Notes under the pieces: model-generated
Told to the model about the DNA's origin: nothing
Database searches by the model: none
What the model saw: only the letters and a program-made list of their open reading frames with translations
Part shown: piece by piece, positions 25,150-33,336 of the stretch
Numbering within the stretch: the first letter of the stretch is position 1
How the letters are laid out: every line of letters starts with the position of its first letter
Source of the DNA: Streptomyces sioyaensis
GTDB taxonomy: Bacteria > Actinomycetota > Actinomycetes > Streptomycetales > Streptomycetaceae
DNA: 64,000 nucleotides
Direction of reading: 5' to 3'
NCBI RefSeq assembly: GCF_004122735.1
Contig: NZ_SDIF01000024.1
Coordinates: forward strand, 1-64,000
Program-made: the position numbers and the translations under genes

Positions 25150-25803
25150 GTGCAGATCCGGGCGAAGACGACACGCAGGTTCCTTCTGGAGGCGGCGGCG
25201 GCCCTGTTCGACGAGCGAGGGTACGCCGGCACCAGCATCAGCGATATCAGCGCACATTCCGGCCGCACCAGCGGGGCGATCTATTTCCATTTCGCCAGCA
25301 AGGAGAAGCTCGCCCTCGCCATTGTCGAGGAGCATTTTGCCACCTGGCCGCAATTGATCACCCGGTACCGCAAGCCCGGTCTGCCCGCCCTGGAGAAACT
25401 CGTCGGACTCAGCTTCGACGTGGCCCGGGCGTTCCGTGACGACATCGTGGTACGCGCCGGATCCCGTCTCTGGGCCGAACGCAAGGCCATCGAAACCGAG
25501 CTTCCCGCCCCCTTCCTCGGCTGGATCGACCTGGTCACCCAGCTCCTCGAAGAGGCCGGCGACAACGGTGAACTCGCCGCCGGTGTGCCGCCCGCCGCCA
25601 CCGCGCACAGCGTCGTCTGCGCCTTCTTCGGACTGCACACCGTCTCCGACGCCCTGGAGGGGCGCCGGCACATCGAGGCCCATCTGCACGACCTGTGGCT
25701 GCTGCTGCTCCGCGGCCTCCAGGCCGAACCGGACCCCGCGGGCCTGCTCGACCGGGTACGCCGGCGGGCCCGTACGGGCAGGCCGGCACCCGAACCGGCA
25801 TAG
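25150..25803 (+). CDS. TetR-type gamma-butyrolactone receptor
   Basis: This encodes about 217 residues. The N-terminal TetR helix-turn-helix domain (residues 5-55) contains RFLLEAAAALFDERGYAGTS and SGRTSGAIYFHFASKEKL, the strongly conserved form of ScbR/ArpA receptors. The helical ligand domain follows. It should repress the divergent synthase and downstream targets until butyrolactone binds. The start is uncertain: GTG at 25150 has GAGG five bases upstream; 25144 (GTG) and 25072 (ATG) are in frame, but the last lies inside the candidate operator. Confidence 0.88.
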   Translation: MQIRAKTTRRFLLEAAAALFDERGYAGTSISDISAHSGRTSGAIYFHFASKEKLALAIVEEHFATWPQLITRYRKPGLPALEKLVGLSFDVARAFRDDIVVRAGSRLWAERKAIETELPAPFLGWIDLVTQLLEEAGDNGELAAGVPPAATAHSVVCAFFGLHTVSDALEGRRHIEAHLHDLWLLLLRGLQAEPDPAGLLDRVRRRARTGRPAPEPA

Positions 25804-25821
25804 TTGCCACGCGCGGCACCC

Positions 25822-25858
25822 GGCCCGTGCGGTCGCCCCGCCGCGCACGGCACGGGCC
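25822..25858 (+). terminator. hairpin after butyrolactone receptor
   Basis: GGCCCGTGC (25822-25830) pairs with GCACGGGCC (25850-25858) across a 19-nt GC-rich loop, just after the receptor stop at 25803. Confidence 0.55.
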
Positions 25859-25920
25859 GCGTCCGGAACGACCGCCGCGCGCGGTCTCGCGCCACCAGGG
25901 TCCCCACGCCATGGCCGCGG

Positions 25921-25934
25921 TGCAATTTATTGCA
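25921..25934. promoter_or_regulatory. AT-rich inverted repeat, operator or promoter candidate
   Basis: TGCAATTTATTGCA has perfect 6-bp arms around TT. It lies in an unusually AT-rich patch between the receptor gene and the next plus-strand gene at 26096 and is probably part of that gene's control region. Confidence 0.4.
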
Positions 25935-26095
25935 TGACATCAGCAGTTAGTTGCACCGCAGTGCGCTTATGTCTATCGTCTCGATGCGGGGCCGTCGAAA
26001 GATGGCCATAGGGGGACGGCCAGTGACCGTCATAGCTTCTGCGGCCAAGCCGGATACGGCTGTTGCCGCATGCCGAACCACGACGGGAGACCCGC

Positions 26096-27043
26096 ATGGC
26101 GGCTGATCGCAGCAGTTCTCTCTCCGGCAGCCGCCGAGAGCGAATTCCCTTCCTCGTCGCCCAGGGAAAGCCGGCGGACGACACGGCATTGCGCACGCTG
26201 CTGCCCGCCGCCGCGCACAAAGGGGCAACGGGCGCTCAGGAAGCGCCGTTCGGGATAGGCGCCGCCTGGCAACTCGGCGAAAGCCTCTACACGCAGGTGC
26301 AGGACAATTCCACCGGGCGGCTGGCCGTATTCGCCACGCGCGGCTCCGGGCACATAGAGCGCGTCACCGGCTACACCTGGAACGTCGCCCCCGTCTGGCG
26401 GCTGCTCACCGGACCGGCTGCTCCGTGTGATCTGTGGTCCCAACTGCGCTACGAACACTTCCTGCGGCACTCTCCGGTGGCGGATCACGTCCCGGAGTGT
26501 GCGGACCACTGCGGCGGTCGCCCGGAGGGCGGTGCGCCCTCCCCGGACGCCGCGGACGTTTCCCCGTGCGACGAGGCGCCCGCGCCGCCGTGGTCCCGGG
26601 CCGGCGATCCGCTCGAAGAGCTCTGGGAGGCGTCGTGTCCGAAGGGGTCGGCACCCCAACGGCTCCAGGAGGGCGCGGAGTTGCTGCGCCGGCGGGTGGC
26701 CCACCTGCTGGCCGACTGCCCGGTCCCGCCGCTGCACGAGCGTCCGCACGCCGAGCATCTCGACGCTGAACTCTCCCACCAACTCCTGCGGGCCTACGAC
26801 GCCTTGAGGGGGGCGCTCGCGCTGCACTGCCCCCGGCAGAGCGGCTGGCTCGGCTCCTGGGCCTATGGCATCGCCGAGGAACTGATCTGGCGCGGCCGTC
26901 TGGGAGCCGCGCGCAGCGCTGCCGAACGGACCGCACGGGAGTCGATGGCGGTGGAATCCGCCCTGTCGTCCCCGTGGCCGCTGCCGGCCCCGCACATCTG
27001 CCCCGGGCTGCTCACCGTGCACGACGAGGCCCCGGGTATCTGA
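26096..27043 (+). CDS. unrecognised soluble protein
   Basis: This encodes 315 residues with no signal peptide or membrane helix. The N-terminal part (about residues 20-110) is mixed alpha/beta (IGAAWQLGESLYTQVQDN, RLAVFATRGSGHIERV). A Cys-containing acidic linker follows (about 120-170), and the C-terminal half is helical with SGWLGSWAYGIAEELIWRG. The ATG at 26096 follows GGGAGA with five bases of spacing. It lies between the butyrolactone pair and the XRE cassette, and no family is recognised. The antisense frame is a codon-bias shadow. Confidence 0.65.
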   Translation: MAADRSSSLSGSRRERIPFLVAQGKPADDTALRTLLPAAAHKGATGAQEAPFGIGAAWQLGESLYTQVQDNSTGRLAVFATRGSGHIERVTGYTWNVAPVWRLLTGPAAPCDLWSQLRYEHFLRHSPVADHVPECADHCGGRPEGGAPSPDAADVSPCDEAPAPPWSRAGDPLEELWEASCPKGSAPQRLQEGAELLRRRVAHLLADCPVPPLHERPHAEHLDAELSHQLLRAYDALRGALALHCPRQSGWLGSWAYGIAEELIWRGRLGAARSAAERTARESMAVESALSSPWPLPAPHICPGLLTVHDEAPGI

Positions 27044-27230
27044 CCGGTCGCCCGATTCGGCCGGCGGACCGCTCCGTTCCGGCCGAACCGGACTCCGGCG
27101 GGCGGGATTCCCGCAGCCGAGGCCGGGCCTCTCGTCCCGCGTACGCAGGTCAACGGTGCCGCGTACCCTGCACCGGGGGGCACCGTGCCGCGTGCGACCC
27201 TTTAGTGCACACGCCACGGAGGGGACAAGG

Positions 27231-27731
27231 TTGGACCGCCACGAATTCGCCAGGGCGGCAGGCACGTCCGCCGGTCCGGACGGGGCCGCGCACGCCGCCA
27301 AGACCGCCATCGCCCGCAGGCTCCGGCACATCCGCCACCACCACCCCGAAGGCCCCTTCACCCTGGCCCGGCTGGCGGAACTCGCCGGGGTCTCGAAGCG
27401 CACCCTGGCCGCTGCCGAATCCGCGGACGGAACCAACCTGACCGTGGAGACCCTCGTCAAGGTGGCCCACAGTCTGGGCGTCTCCCGGGTGGCCTACTTC
27501 CTCGACGAGCAGGTCTTCGACGATGTCAACTCCGAGCTGGAGCTGCTCAGGAAGATGCGTACGCACCGCGTCGAGAGCGTGGCGCTGCGGCAGACGGGCC
27601 CTGCCGCCCCCGACTCCTCGCTGAGCGAACTGAGCCATCTCATCACCCGGTTGGTCAGCACCGCCGAGGCCGCCCGCGCGACCCTGGAGGACCTGCCGGG
27701 GCAGGGCCGCAATGACCGCTCGCCGCAGTGA
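27231..27731 (+). CDS. XRE family helix-turn-helix regulator
   Basis: This 166-residue regulator starts at TTG 27231, placed six bases after a strong GGAGGGG site; upstream codons lack a ribosome site. A helix-turn-helix sits near residues 35-90 (FTLARLAELAGVSKRTLAAAE, then TVETLVKVAHSLGV). The C-terminus is helical (SSLSELSHLITRLVSTAEAA). Its stop overlaps the GTG of the ImmA/IrrE-like gene. XRE plus metallopeptidase pairs usually work together, with the peptidase cleaving the repressor in response to a signal. Confidence 0.88.
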   Translation: MDRHEFARAAGTSAGPDGAAHAAKTAIARRLRHIRHHHPEGPFTLARLAELAGVSKRTLAAAESADGTNLTVETLVKVAHSLGVSRVAYFLDEQVFDDVNSELELLRKMRTHRVESVALRQTGPAAPDSSLSELSHLITRLVSTAEAARATLEDLPGQGRNDRSPQ

Positions 27732-28303
27732 TGGTGATGCGCTGGCGGCACAAAGACGCGGACCCGCAGGCGACGCGGCTGCGCGAACAGTGCGAACGAC
27801 GGGTCGACGCCCTCGGGCTGCCCGCGCACACGAAGCTGTCCATCGACGACCTGTGCGCACACCTCAGCCGGAGCTCCGGACGGCCCATCCAGCTCCTGCC
27901 CTGTCCGCTGCCGCTGGGCAGCCCGGACGGCCTGTGGGTCTCCACCGCGAGCACGGAGTACGTCGTCTACGAGCAGCGGCTCGCGCCGGTGCACCAGCAG
28001 CAGGTCATCCTGCACGAGCTGGGCCACCTCATCTGCGACCACGAGGCGAGCCCGGTCCTCACCCCCGAGGCCTCCCGGCTCCTGCTGCCCTCGCTCGACC
28101 CGGCTCTGATCCGCCGGACGCTGGGGCGCGAACACGCCCGGTCCTGGGCGGAGACCGAAGCCGAGTACGTCGGCTCGCTGATCGGGCGCCGGATCGGCAG
28201 CTGGACCGCCGACCACGTCCGGCCCGTCCCACCCGCGATGCAAGAGCTGGTCTCCCGGCTCGGTGCGCTGGACAACCCCGCCTTCCGAGGAAGCAATGAA
28301 TAG
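27728..28303 (+). CDS. ImmA/IrrE-like metallopeptidase
   Basis: This 191-residue protein has the zinc-peptidase motif LHELGHLICDHE (HExxH with a later acidic residue) near residue 98, as in ImmA/IrrE (M78-type) proteins that inactivate XRE repressors. The C-terminal half is helical (SWAETEAEYVGSLIGRRIG). It starts with GTG at 27728, overlapping the XRE stop by four bases, and its 3' end overlaps the next start by eight bases. In Streptomyces this family commonly sits between an XRE gene and a MAB_1171c-type gene, exactly as here. Confidence 0.88.
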   Translation: MMVMRWRHKDADPQATRLREQCERRVDALGLPAHTKLSIDDLCAHLSRSSGRPIQLLPCPLPLGSPDGLWVSTASTEYVVYEQRLAPVHQQQVILHELGHLICDHEASPVLTPEASRLLLPSLDPALIRRTLGREHARSWAETEAEYVGSLIGRRIGSWTADHVRPVPPAMQELVSRLGALDNPAFRGSNE

Positions 28304-29486
28304 CGTTCTCTACCCCTTGTGTGCTGCCGTCGCCGGCCTGGCGCTGCTGTACAAACTGCGCGTACTGCGCACGGACCGCTCCGTGACGCAGGTCGCGCTG
28401 CTCGCCAACTTCTTCTTCCTGTTCGTCACCTACACCGTCTCCACCCCCGCGGTCTGGGCGGCGACCAGCAGCGCCGTCGGCATCGTCAACTTCTCCGGGT
28501 TGCTGTCGCAGAGCTGCGTCATCCTGCTGACGGCGTGCCAGCAGATCGTGCTGCTCCACCTCAGCCATGAGGCCCCGGTCGCCTGGCGCAAGGCACGCCC
28601 CCGGCTGATCGGACTCGGGCTCGTACTCGTCGCCATGGTCGTGCTGTTCACCGTGGCCACCAGCCGCGGGGAGAAGCCCGACGACTTCGCCATCGACAGC
28701 GCCCAGTACTACCCCGCCTACCTCGCCCTCTACCTGCTCGCCTATGCCGCGAACCAGGTCGACGTGGGCGTCCTCGGCTGGCGTTACGCCAGGATCGCTC
28801 CGCAGCCCTGGATGCGTCGCGGGCTGTACCTCATCGCCGCGACGCTGCCGTTCGCCCTCGTCTACACCGGATGCCGGGCCGCGGACATCGTGGCCGCCCA
28901 GTTCGGCGTCGGTGGGCAGGCCTGGGAGCCGGTGGCCCAGGTCGCCGTCACCATCGCGACCCTCAGCAAGACACTGGGCTGGATCCTCCCCGACTGGGGC
29001 CGCCATCTCACCGCGCTGTGGCAGCGGTTCACCGACTACCGCGCCTTCCGGGAGCTGGGCCCGCTGCACCGCGAGGTCACCGCCCAGATTCCCGAACCGG
29101 TGCTGCACCTCGAACCCGACACGGATCTGCGGACCCGGCTCTACCGCCGACTCGTCGAGATCCGCGACGCCCAATGGGCGCTCCGCGTCTGGATCCCGGC
29201 CGATGTGGCCGACGCCGCCGACGCGCGCGCCCGGGCGGCCGGCCTGGACGGCACCGACCTGGCCGCCACCGTCGAAGCCGCTCAGCTCAGGGCCGCGCTG
29301 GCGGCGCGGGCCGGGCAACGACGGCCCGCCGTCCACCCGCCCACGCCCCGCGTGGCGGAGCCCCAGGACCTCGCTGCCGAACTCGCCTTCCAGCGCAAAC
29401 TGGCGCGAGCATTCACCACGTCCCCGATCGTCCGGGCCGCGGCCGCGCACCCCGCCGCCGGCCCGGCAACCCAGGAACGCACATGA
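28296..29486 (+). CDS. MAB_1171c-type multi-pass membrane protein
   Basis: This 396-residue protein has an N-terminal half with about seven hydrophobic helices (LYPLCAAVAGLALLYKL, LLANFFFLFVTYTVS, LGLVLVAMVVLFTV, AYLALYLLAYAANQV and others). The C-terminal cytoplasmic half is about 160 residues with LRTRLYRRLVEIRDAQWALRVW. That arrangement matches the MAB_1171c family, labelled putative transporters but without proven function. The start (ATG at 28296) overlaps the ImmA-like stop, and its own stop overlaps the P450 start (ATGA). Four genes are thus coupled without gaps. Confidence 0.85.
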   Translation: MNSVLYPLCAAVAGLALLYKLRVLRTDRSVTQVALLANFFFLFVTYTVSTPAVWAATSSAVGIVNFSGLLSQSCVILLTACQQIVLLHLSHEAPVAWRKARPRLIGLGLVLVAMVVLFTVATSRGEKPDDFAIDSAQYYPAYLALYLLAYAANQVDVGVLGWRYARIAPQPWMRRGLYLIAATLPFALVYTGCRAADIVAAQFGVGGQAWEPVAQVAVTIATLSKTLGWILPDWGRHLTALWQRFTDYRAFRELGPLHREVTAQIPEPVLHLEPDTDLRTRLYRRLVEIRDAQWALRVWIPADVADAADARARAAGLDGTDLAATVEAAQLRAALAARAGQRRPAVHPPTPRVAEPQDLAAELAFQRKLARAFTTSPIVRAAAAHPAAGPATQERT

Positions 29487-30682
29487 CCCAGCAGACCCCG
29501 GCACCGCCCCTCGGCCGCCCCTTCGACCAGGACTTCTTCCAGGACCCCTACCCCACCTACGCCCGGCTGCGCAGCGCAGGGCCGGTGCACCGGATCGCGC
29601 TGCCCGACGGGTCCCCCGTCTGGCTGGTCACCCGGGAGCGCGACGTCCGGGCCGGGCTCACCGACACGCGGCTGTCGGTGAACAAGGCCCATTCCACCAA
29701 CGGTTACCAGGGGTTCTCCCTGCCGCCCGCGCTGGACGCCAATCTCCTCAACATCGACCCGGACGATCACCTGCGGCTGCGCCGGCTGGTCTCGAAGGGC
29801 TTCACCCCACGGCACGTCGAGCAGCTCCGCGCGCGGGTTGCCGAGGTGGCAGGTCAATTCGCCGACCGGCTGGCCGAGGTGGGGCAGGCCGATCTGGTCA
29901 CGACGTTCGCCCACCCGCTGCCGCTGGTCATCATCGGCGACCTGCTGGCCGTGCCCGAGGCGGACAGCCGGACGTTCTCCGGATGGGTCGCCGCCATGTT
30001 CGCCCCCGAGTACCCGGGGCACACCGCCGAAGCGATCGGACACATCCACCGCTACCTCCTGGACCTCATCTCCGCCCGCCGCGCACACCCCGCGGACGAC
30101 CTGCTGTCCTCCCTGATCGCCGCCCGGGACGACGGTGCCCGGCTCAGCGAGGACGAACTGGTCTCGCTGGCCTTCCTGATCCTCATGGCGGGCAGCGAGA
30201 ACACCCAGCACCTGATCAGCGGCGGACTGCTCACCCTGCTCCGCCATCCCGACCAGCTGACCACCCTGCGCGCCCGCCCCGAGCTGATGCCCGAGGCCGT
30301 CGAGGAGCTGTTCCGCTTCGCCCATCCCAACCAGATGGCGATCCGGCGCTTCCCCACCGAACCCGTCGAGATCGGCGGCGTACGGATTCCGACGGGCGAC
30401 ACCGTGCTGCTCGCGCTCGCGTCCGCGCACCGGGACCCGTCCCGCTACCCCGAACCGGACCGCTTCGACATCCACCGGGCCGACAAGACGCATCTCGCGC
30501 TCGGCCACGGCGTCCACTACTGCCTGGGCGCCGCCCTGGCCCGGCTGGAAATCCGCACCGCCCTGAGCACCCTGCTCGACAGGTTCCCGGGGCTGCGGCT
30601 CGCCGTGCCGGACGAACAGCTGGAGTGGCGCGCGTCGTTCCGCTCGCACGCACTCAAGCAACTGCCCGTCGCCATCGGGTAA
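29483..30682 (+). CDS. cytochrome P450 (third), end of XRE cassette
   Basis: This 399-residue P450 has a K-helix ExxR as EELFR, an I-helix MAGSENTQHL and a heme loop LGHGVHYCLG with Cys347. Two signatures deviate. The usual Phe seven residues before the Cys is Leu, and the I-helix has AGSENT in place of the common AGxxTT, so the oxygen-activation Thr pair is reduced to one Thr. It starts at ATG 29483 overlapping the MAB_1171c stop, so it belongs to the XRE/ImmA cassette. Its substrate is unknown. Confidence 0.92.
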   Translation: MTQQTPAPPLGRPFDQDFFQDPYPTYARLRSAGPVHRIALPDGSPVWLVTRERDVRAGLTDTRLSVNKAHSTNGYQGFSLPPALDANLLNIDPDDHLRLRRLVSKGFTPRHVEQLRARVAEVAGQFADRLAEVGQADLVTTFAHPLPLVIIGDLLAVPEADSRTFSGWVAAMFAPEYPGHTAEAIGHIHRYLLDLISARRAHPADDLLSSLIAARDDGARLSEDELVSLAFLILMAGSENTQHLISGGLLTLLRHPDQLTTLRARPELMPEAVEELFRFAHPNQMAIRRFPTEPVEIGGVRIPTGDTVLLALASAHRDPSRYPEPDRFDIHRADKTHLALGHGVHYCLGAALARLEIRTALSTLLDRFPGLRLAVPDEQLEWRASFRSHALKQLPVAIG

Positions 30683-30996
30683 GCCGTCTCGCGGGGCAGT
30701 CGCGTGGGGAGGCGCGGCGGCCCCGGCGGTGGTGACCGGCGGTAGGGAGCCGTACGAGCCGGGCGTCGTGGCTCCACGCGCCCGGTGAGGTCGGTGCCCG
30801 CGGGCCGGCCGTGCGGCGGAGGGCGAGCCTTGACCAGCGAAAAAGGATGCGATTGCCTGGGGTCACGGGAAGTTGGTCCGGAACGGATCCGGATCGCGGT
30901 CCGCTCCCGGGGCGGTGGGGGAGGACCGCGGCTGCCGTGCGGGACCTCAGGTCCCCACACCACTGCCCACCCCCCCACAAAGGATGCAGCCCGAGT
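30683..30996. other. 314-nt spacer before the GH18-like gene
   Basis: No gene is seen. The final 20 bases hold AAAGGATG, a weak ribosome site for the ATG at 30997. The promoter is presumably within this stretch. Confidence 0.4.
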
Positions 30997-32124
30997 ATGA
31001 CGAACCACACGCAAGAGCCCGCTGTGCGCAGGAGCCGCACCCGGATACCGGCCACCGCCGCGGCGGCAACGGCTGCGGCACTCGCCGCGTCGCTGCTCGC
31101 CGGCTGCTCGACCGGGGACCAGGAGGACGCCAAGAGCCCCGCGCCGGTGGCGTCCTCGCCCCACAGGAGCAAGGCCCCCGCCCCGAAATCCCCGTCCCCG
31201 AAGGCGCCCACGCACGCTCCCTCCACCCCCGCCCCGGCGTCCCCCGCCTTCGCGCCGTACGTCGACACCTCGCTCAGGCCCTCCTACGACCTCCTCAAGG
31301 GCGCCCGGGAGACCGGGGTGAAGGAGTACAACCTGGCGTTCGTCTCGCCGGGGGACGGCTGTGTGCCCAAGTGGGGCGGCCGACAGGAGCTGGCCGACAA
31401 CCCGGTGGCCCGGCAGGCGGACCGACTGCGCGCCCAGGGGGGCGAGGTGCGGATCTCCTTCGGCGGTCAGAGCGGAAACGAACTGGCCCGGGTCTGCGGC
31501 TCGGTGGACAAGCTGGTGGCCGCCTACCGCAAGGTCATCGACGCCTACCACCTGACGAAGGCCGACTTCGACATCGAGGGCCCCGCCCTGACGGACACCA
31601 AGGCCAACGACCTGCGCGCCCGGGCGATCGCCCGGCTCCAGCAGCGCCGGAAGCTGGATGTCTCCTTCACGCTGCCGGTGATCCCCTCCGGCCTGAACCG
31701 GGACTCCCTCGCGGTGCTGAACAGCGCGAAGAAGAACGGCGTCCGGGTCTCCGCCGTGAACATCATGGCCATGGACTACGGCACCTACTACGACGGTGAC
31801 ATGGGCAAATACGCCATCGACGCCGCCACCGCCACCCACCGGCAGATCAAGGCGGCGCTGGGCATCCACAGCGAGGCCGCGGCATGGAAAACCGTGGGGG
31901 TCACGCCGATGATCGGGGTGAACGACGTCAAGGGCGAGGTCTTCCGGCCGGACGACGCGGTCGAACTCACGGCGTTCGCCGAGAAGAAGGGGCTCGGCCG
32001 GCTGTCGATGTGGTCCCTCACCCGCGACAAGCCCTGCCCGGAAGGCGCGAACATCAAGGCGCAGGCGACCTGTTCCAGCATCGGGAAGAACTCCAACGAG
32101 TTCGTGCGGGCCTTCACCGGCTGA
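30997..32124 (+). CDS. secreted lipoprotein with GH18 chitinase-like domain
   Basis: This 375-residue protein has a lipoprotein signal (AATAAALAASLLAGC, modified Cys near residue 36), then a Pro/Lys/Ser linker (about residues 45-80), then a TIM-barrel-like domain. The domain carries KADFDIEG, matching the GH18 DxxDxDxE loop with its catalytic Glu. VRISFGGQSGNEL and NIMAMDYGTYY fit the chitinase beta-3 and beta-6 strands. It is probably a surface chitinase or a non-catalytic chitin-binding relative. It is monocistronic. The enzymatic call is moderate because the domain is compact. Confidence 0.8.
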   Translation: MTNHTQEPAVRRSRTRIPATAAAATAAALAASLLAGCSTGDQEDAKSPAPVASSPHRSKAPAPKSPSPKAPTHAPSTPAPASPAFAPYVDTSLRPSYDLLKGARETGVKEYNLAFVSPGDGCVPKWGGRQELADNPVARQADRLRAQGGEVRISFGGQSGNELARVCGSVDKLVAAYRKVIDAYHLTKADFDIEGPALTDTKANDLRARAIARLQQRRKLDVSFTLPVIPSGLNRDSLAVLNSAKKNGVRVSAVNIMAMDYGTYYDGDMGKYAIDAATATHRQIKAALGIHSEAAAWKTVGVTPMIGVNDVKGEVFRPDDAVELTAFAEKKGLGRLSMWSLTRDKPCPEGANIKAQATCSSIGKNSNEFVRAFTG

Positions 32125-32181
32125 CGAGCCGGCGGCTGCCGCGGCCCTCTGCGGTTTCCACGCCGTCACCATCGACGCGCC

Positions 32182-32207
32182 CGGCCACGGCGGCCGGCCA
32201 CGGCGGC
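32182..32207. repeat. two 13-nt tandem repeats
   Basis: CGGCCACGGCGGC occurs twice head to tail between convergent genes. It can also fold as part of a GC hairpin. Confidence 0.65.
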
Positions 32208-32240
32208 CGGCCGCGCACCGAGGCCGACTCCGCACCGGCC

Positions 32241-32507
32241 CTAAACATGCCAGCTGACGGTCCCGTCGGCCGCGGTCAGGACGACGAGCAGCACGAGATC
32301 GAGCACGCCGAACGCCAGGCCCAGCCAGGCGCGCAGCCGACGGATCGTGCCCCGGGAAAGCGCCAGGACGCCGAACAGGACGGCGCACGGGCCGAAGAAG
32401 ACATTGAAGATCACGGTCCCCAGCAGGCCGCAGACGAAGGCCGCGACGGCCATCCGGTCGGCCTGCGGACGGGGGCCGGTCTTCAGCGGGATCCAGGTCG
32501 ATGTCAT
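32241..32507 (-). CDS. DUF4190-type small membrane protein
   Basis: This 88-residue protein has two membrane helices: MAVAAFVCGLLGTVIFNVFF and LGLAFGVLDLVLLVVLT. The GxxG pattern around GPCAVLFGVLALSRG is the DUF4190 signature. The ATG at 32507 sits behind GGGAG and overlaps the stop of the preceding 55-residue membrane-protein gene by four bases, so the two are coupled. Members are uncharacterised. Confidence 0.75.
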   Translation of the reverse strand: MTSTWIPLKTGPRPQADRMAVAAFVCGLLGTVIFNVFFGPCAVLFGVLALSRGTIRRLRAWLGLAFGVLDLVLLVVLTAADGTVSWHV

Positions 32508-32671
32508 CGCGAGGCTCCCTTCATGCCGCTCTTGCGGCGTTCCCGCAGGAAGAACACCGTGAGCCAGGCCGTGACGGCGATACCACCGACCACGGTGACG
32601 GACACGGGGACATGGCCTGCGGTCCCGAGCAGCGCACCGAAGAGGAAGAGGGCGACAACCAGGAAAAGCAT
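32504..32671 (-). CDS. 55-residue membrane protein
   Basis: This small hydrophobic protein begins MLFLVVALFLFGALLGTAG and ends with the basic tail RERRKSGMKGASR. It has two membrane helices (near residues 1-20 and 25-42). GAAAGGCACAGC precedes the ATG at 32671; the longer frame is rejected. Its stop overlaps the DUF4190 gene start (ATGA). The family is not recognised. Confidence 0.65.
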   Translation of the reverse strand: MLFLVVALFLFGALLGTAGHVPVSVTVVGGIAVTAWLTVFFLRERRKSGMKGASR

Positions 32672-32779
32672 GCTGTGCCTTTCGTGCGAAGGCCGGCGCA
32701 TGCCGCGGCCGGCCCGAGCGGGCACCTGCCGCTCCGTTGCGGCGGCTTGCGTGAAGCCGGGTACCCGCATCTCGCACTC

Positions 32780-33211
32780 CTATGGGCGCCCTCCGCCTTC
32801 CACGGTCTCGGGTGCGGGACGGGGCGTGTGCCGGTAGTGGTCGAGCTGTGTGATGCCGTTGTAGCCGTAGCTCTCGGGGTGGAGTTCGTACAGCGCGACC
32901 CCGGCAACCGGCGGCAGCACGCCCAGGGTCTCCCGCAGCAGCGCGTAGGCCCCGGTGATGAACTGCCCCTTCTCTTCAGCGCTGTTGGTGCCCGCGGTGA
33001 TGCTCACCTCCACGTGCGCGCCGGTGGCCTCCCGGACGGGGCGTCCGGCGACGAAGAAGTGGTCGGCCGGGGCCGGGTGCACATGGACCGTGGTGCGGGC
33101 GGCGGACTTTCCGAGCGCGGAGACGGCCAGGTCCGTCAGCCCTTCCGCGAGCGCGAGTCGACGGGCGGGCGCCAGGTCCGGGTCGGAGACGGTGACGCGG
33201 ATGTACGGCAT
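32780..33211 (-). CDS. tautomerase family protein
   Basis: This 143-residue protein begins MPYIRVTVSDPD, so Pro2 is exposed as catalytic base after Met removal, as in 4-oxalocrotonate tautomerase and MIF-type enzymes. The rest has AEGLTDLAVSALGKS and VHVHPAPADHFFVAG, matching the beta-alpha-beta unit, and length suggests a fused or trimeric form. It diverges from a LysR regulator, with three CTCATGA repeats in or beside the shared spacer. LysR proteins commonly regulate the divergent gene, so control by it is likely. Confidence 0.85.
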   Translation of the reverse strand: MPYIRVTVSDPDLAPARRLALAEGLTDLAVSALGKSAARTTVHVHPAPADHFFVAGRPVREATGAHVEVSITAGTNSAEEKGQFITGAYALLRETLGVLPPVAGVALYELHPESYGYNGITQLDHYRHTPRPAPETVEGGGRP

Positions 33212-33244
33212 GGGGCGATGCCTTTCCAAGAGGGGGAGTGGATG

Positions 33245-33317
33245 CTCATGACCCTTTCCGGTCAGGGAAGATGAGTCCAACGCGGAGGGTTGATGGGCTC
33301 ATGAGGGAGCCTCATGA
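33245..33317. promoter_or_regulatory. three CTCATGA boxes in the tautomerase/LysR spacer
   Basis: CTCATGA occurs at 33245-33251, 33298-33304 and 33311-33317, between the divergent starts at 33211 and 33337. These are candidate LysR-type binding half-sites; the dyad is imperfect. Confidence 0.45.
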
Positions 33318-33336
33318 CGTGGGGTGGGGAGGCATC

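Noticed and set aside
26030-27460. Long minus-strand frame opposite the gene at 26096
   Set aside because: It covers most of two plus-strand genes and has shadow-type composition (Arg/Gly/Pro-rich); the plus strand has clear ribosome sites.
32241-32777. Long version of the DUF4190 gene
   Set aside because: The added N-terminus overlaps the 55-residue gene and has shadow character; ATG 32507 has a ribosome site.
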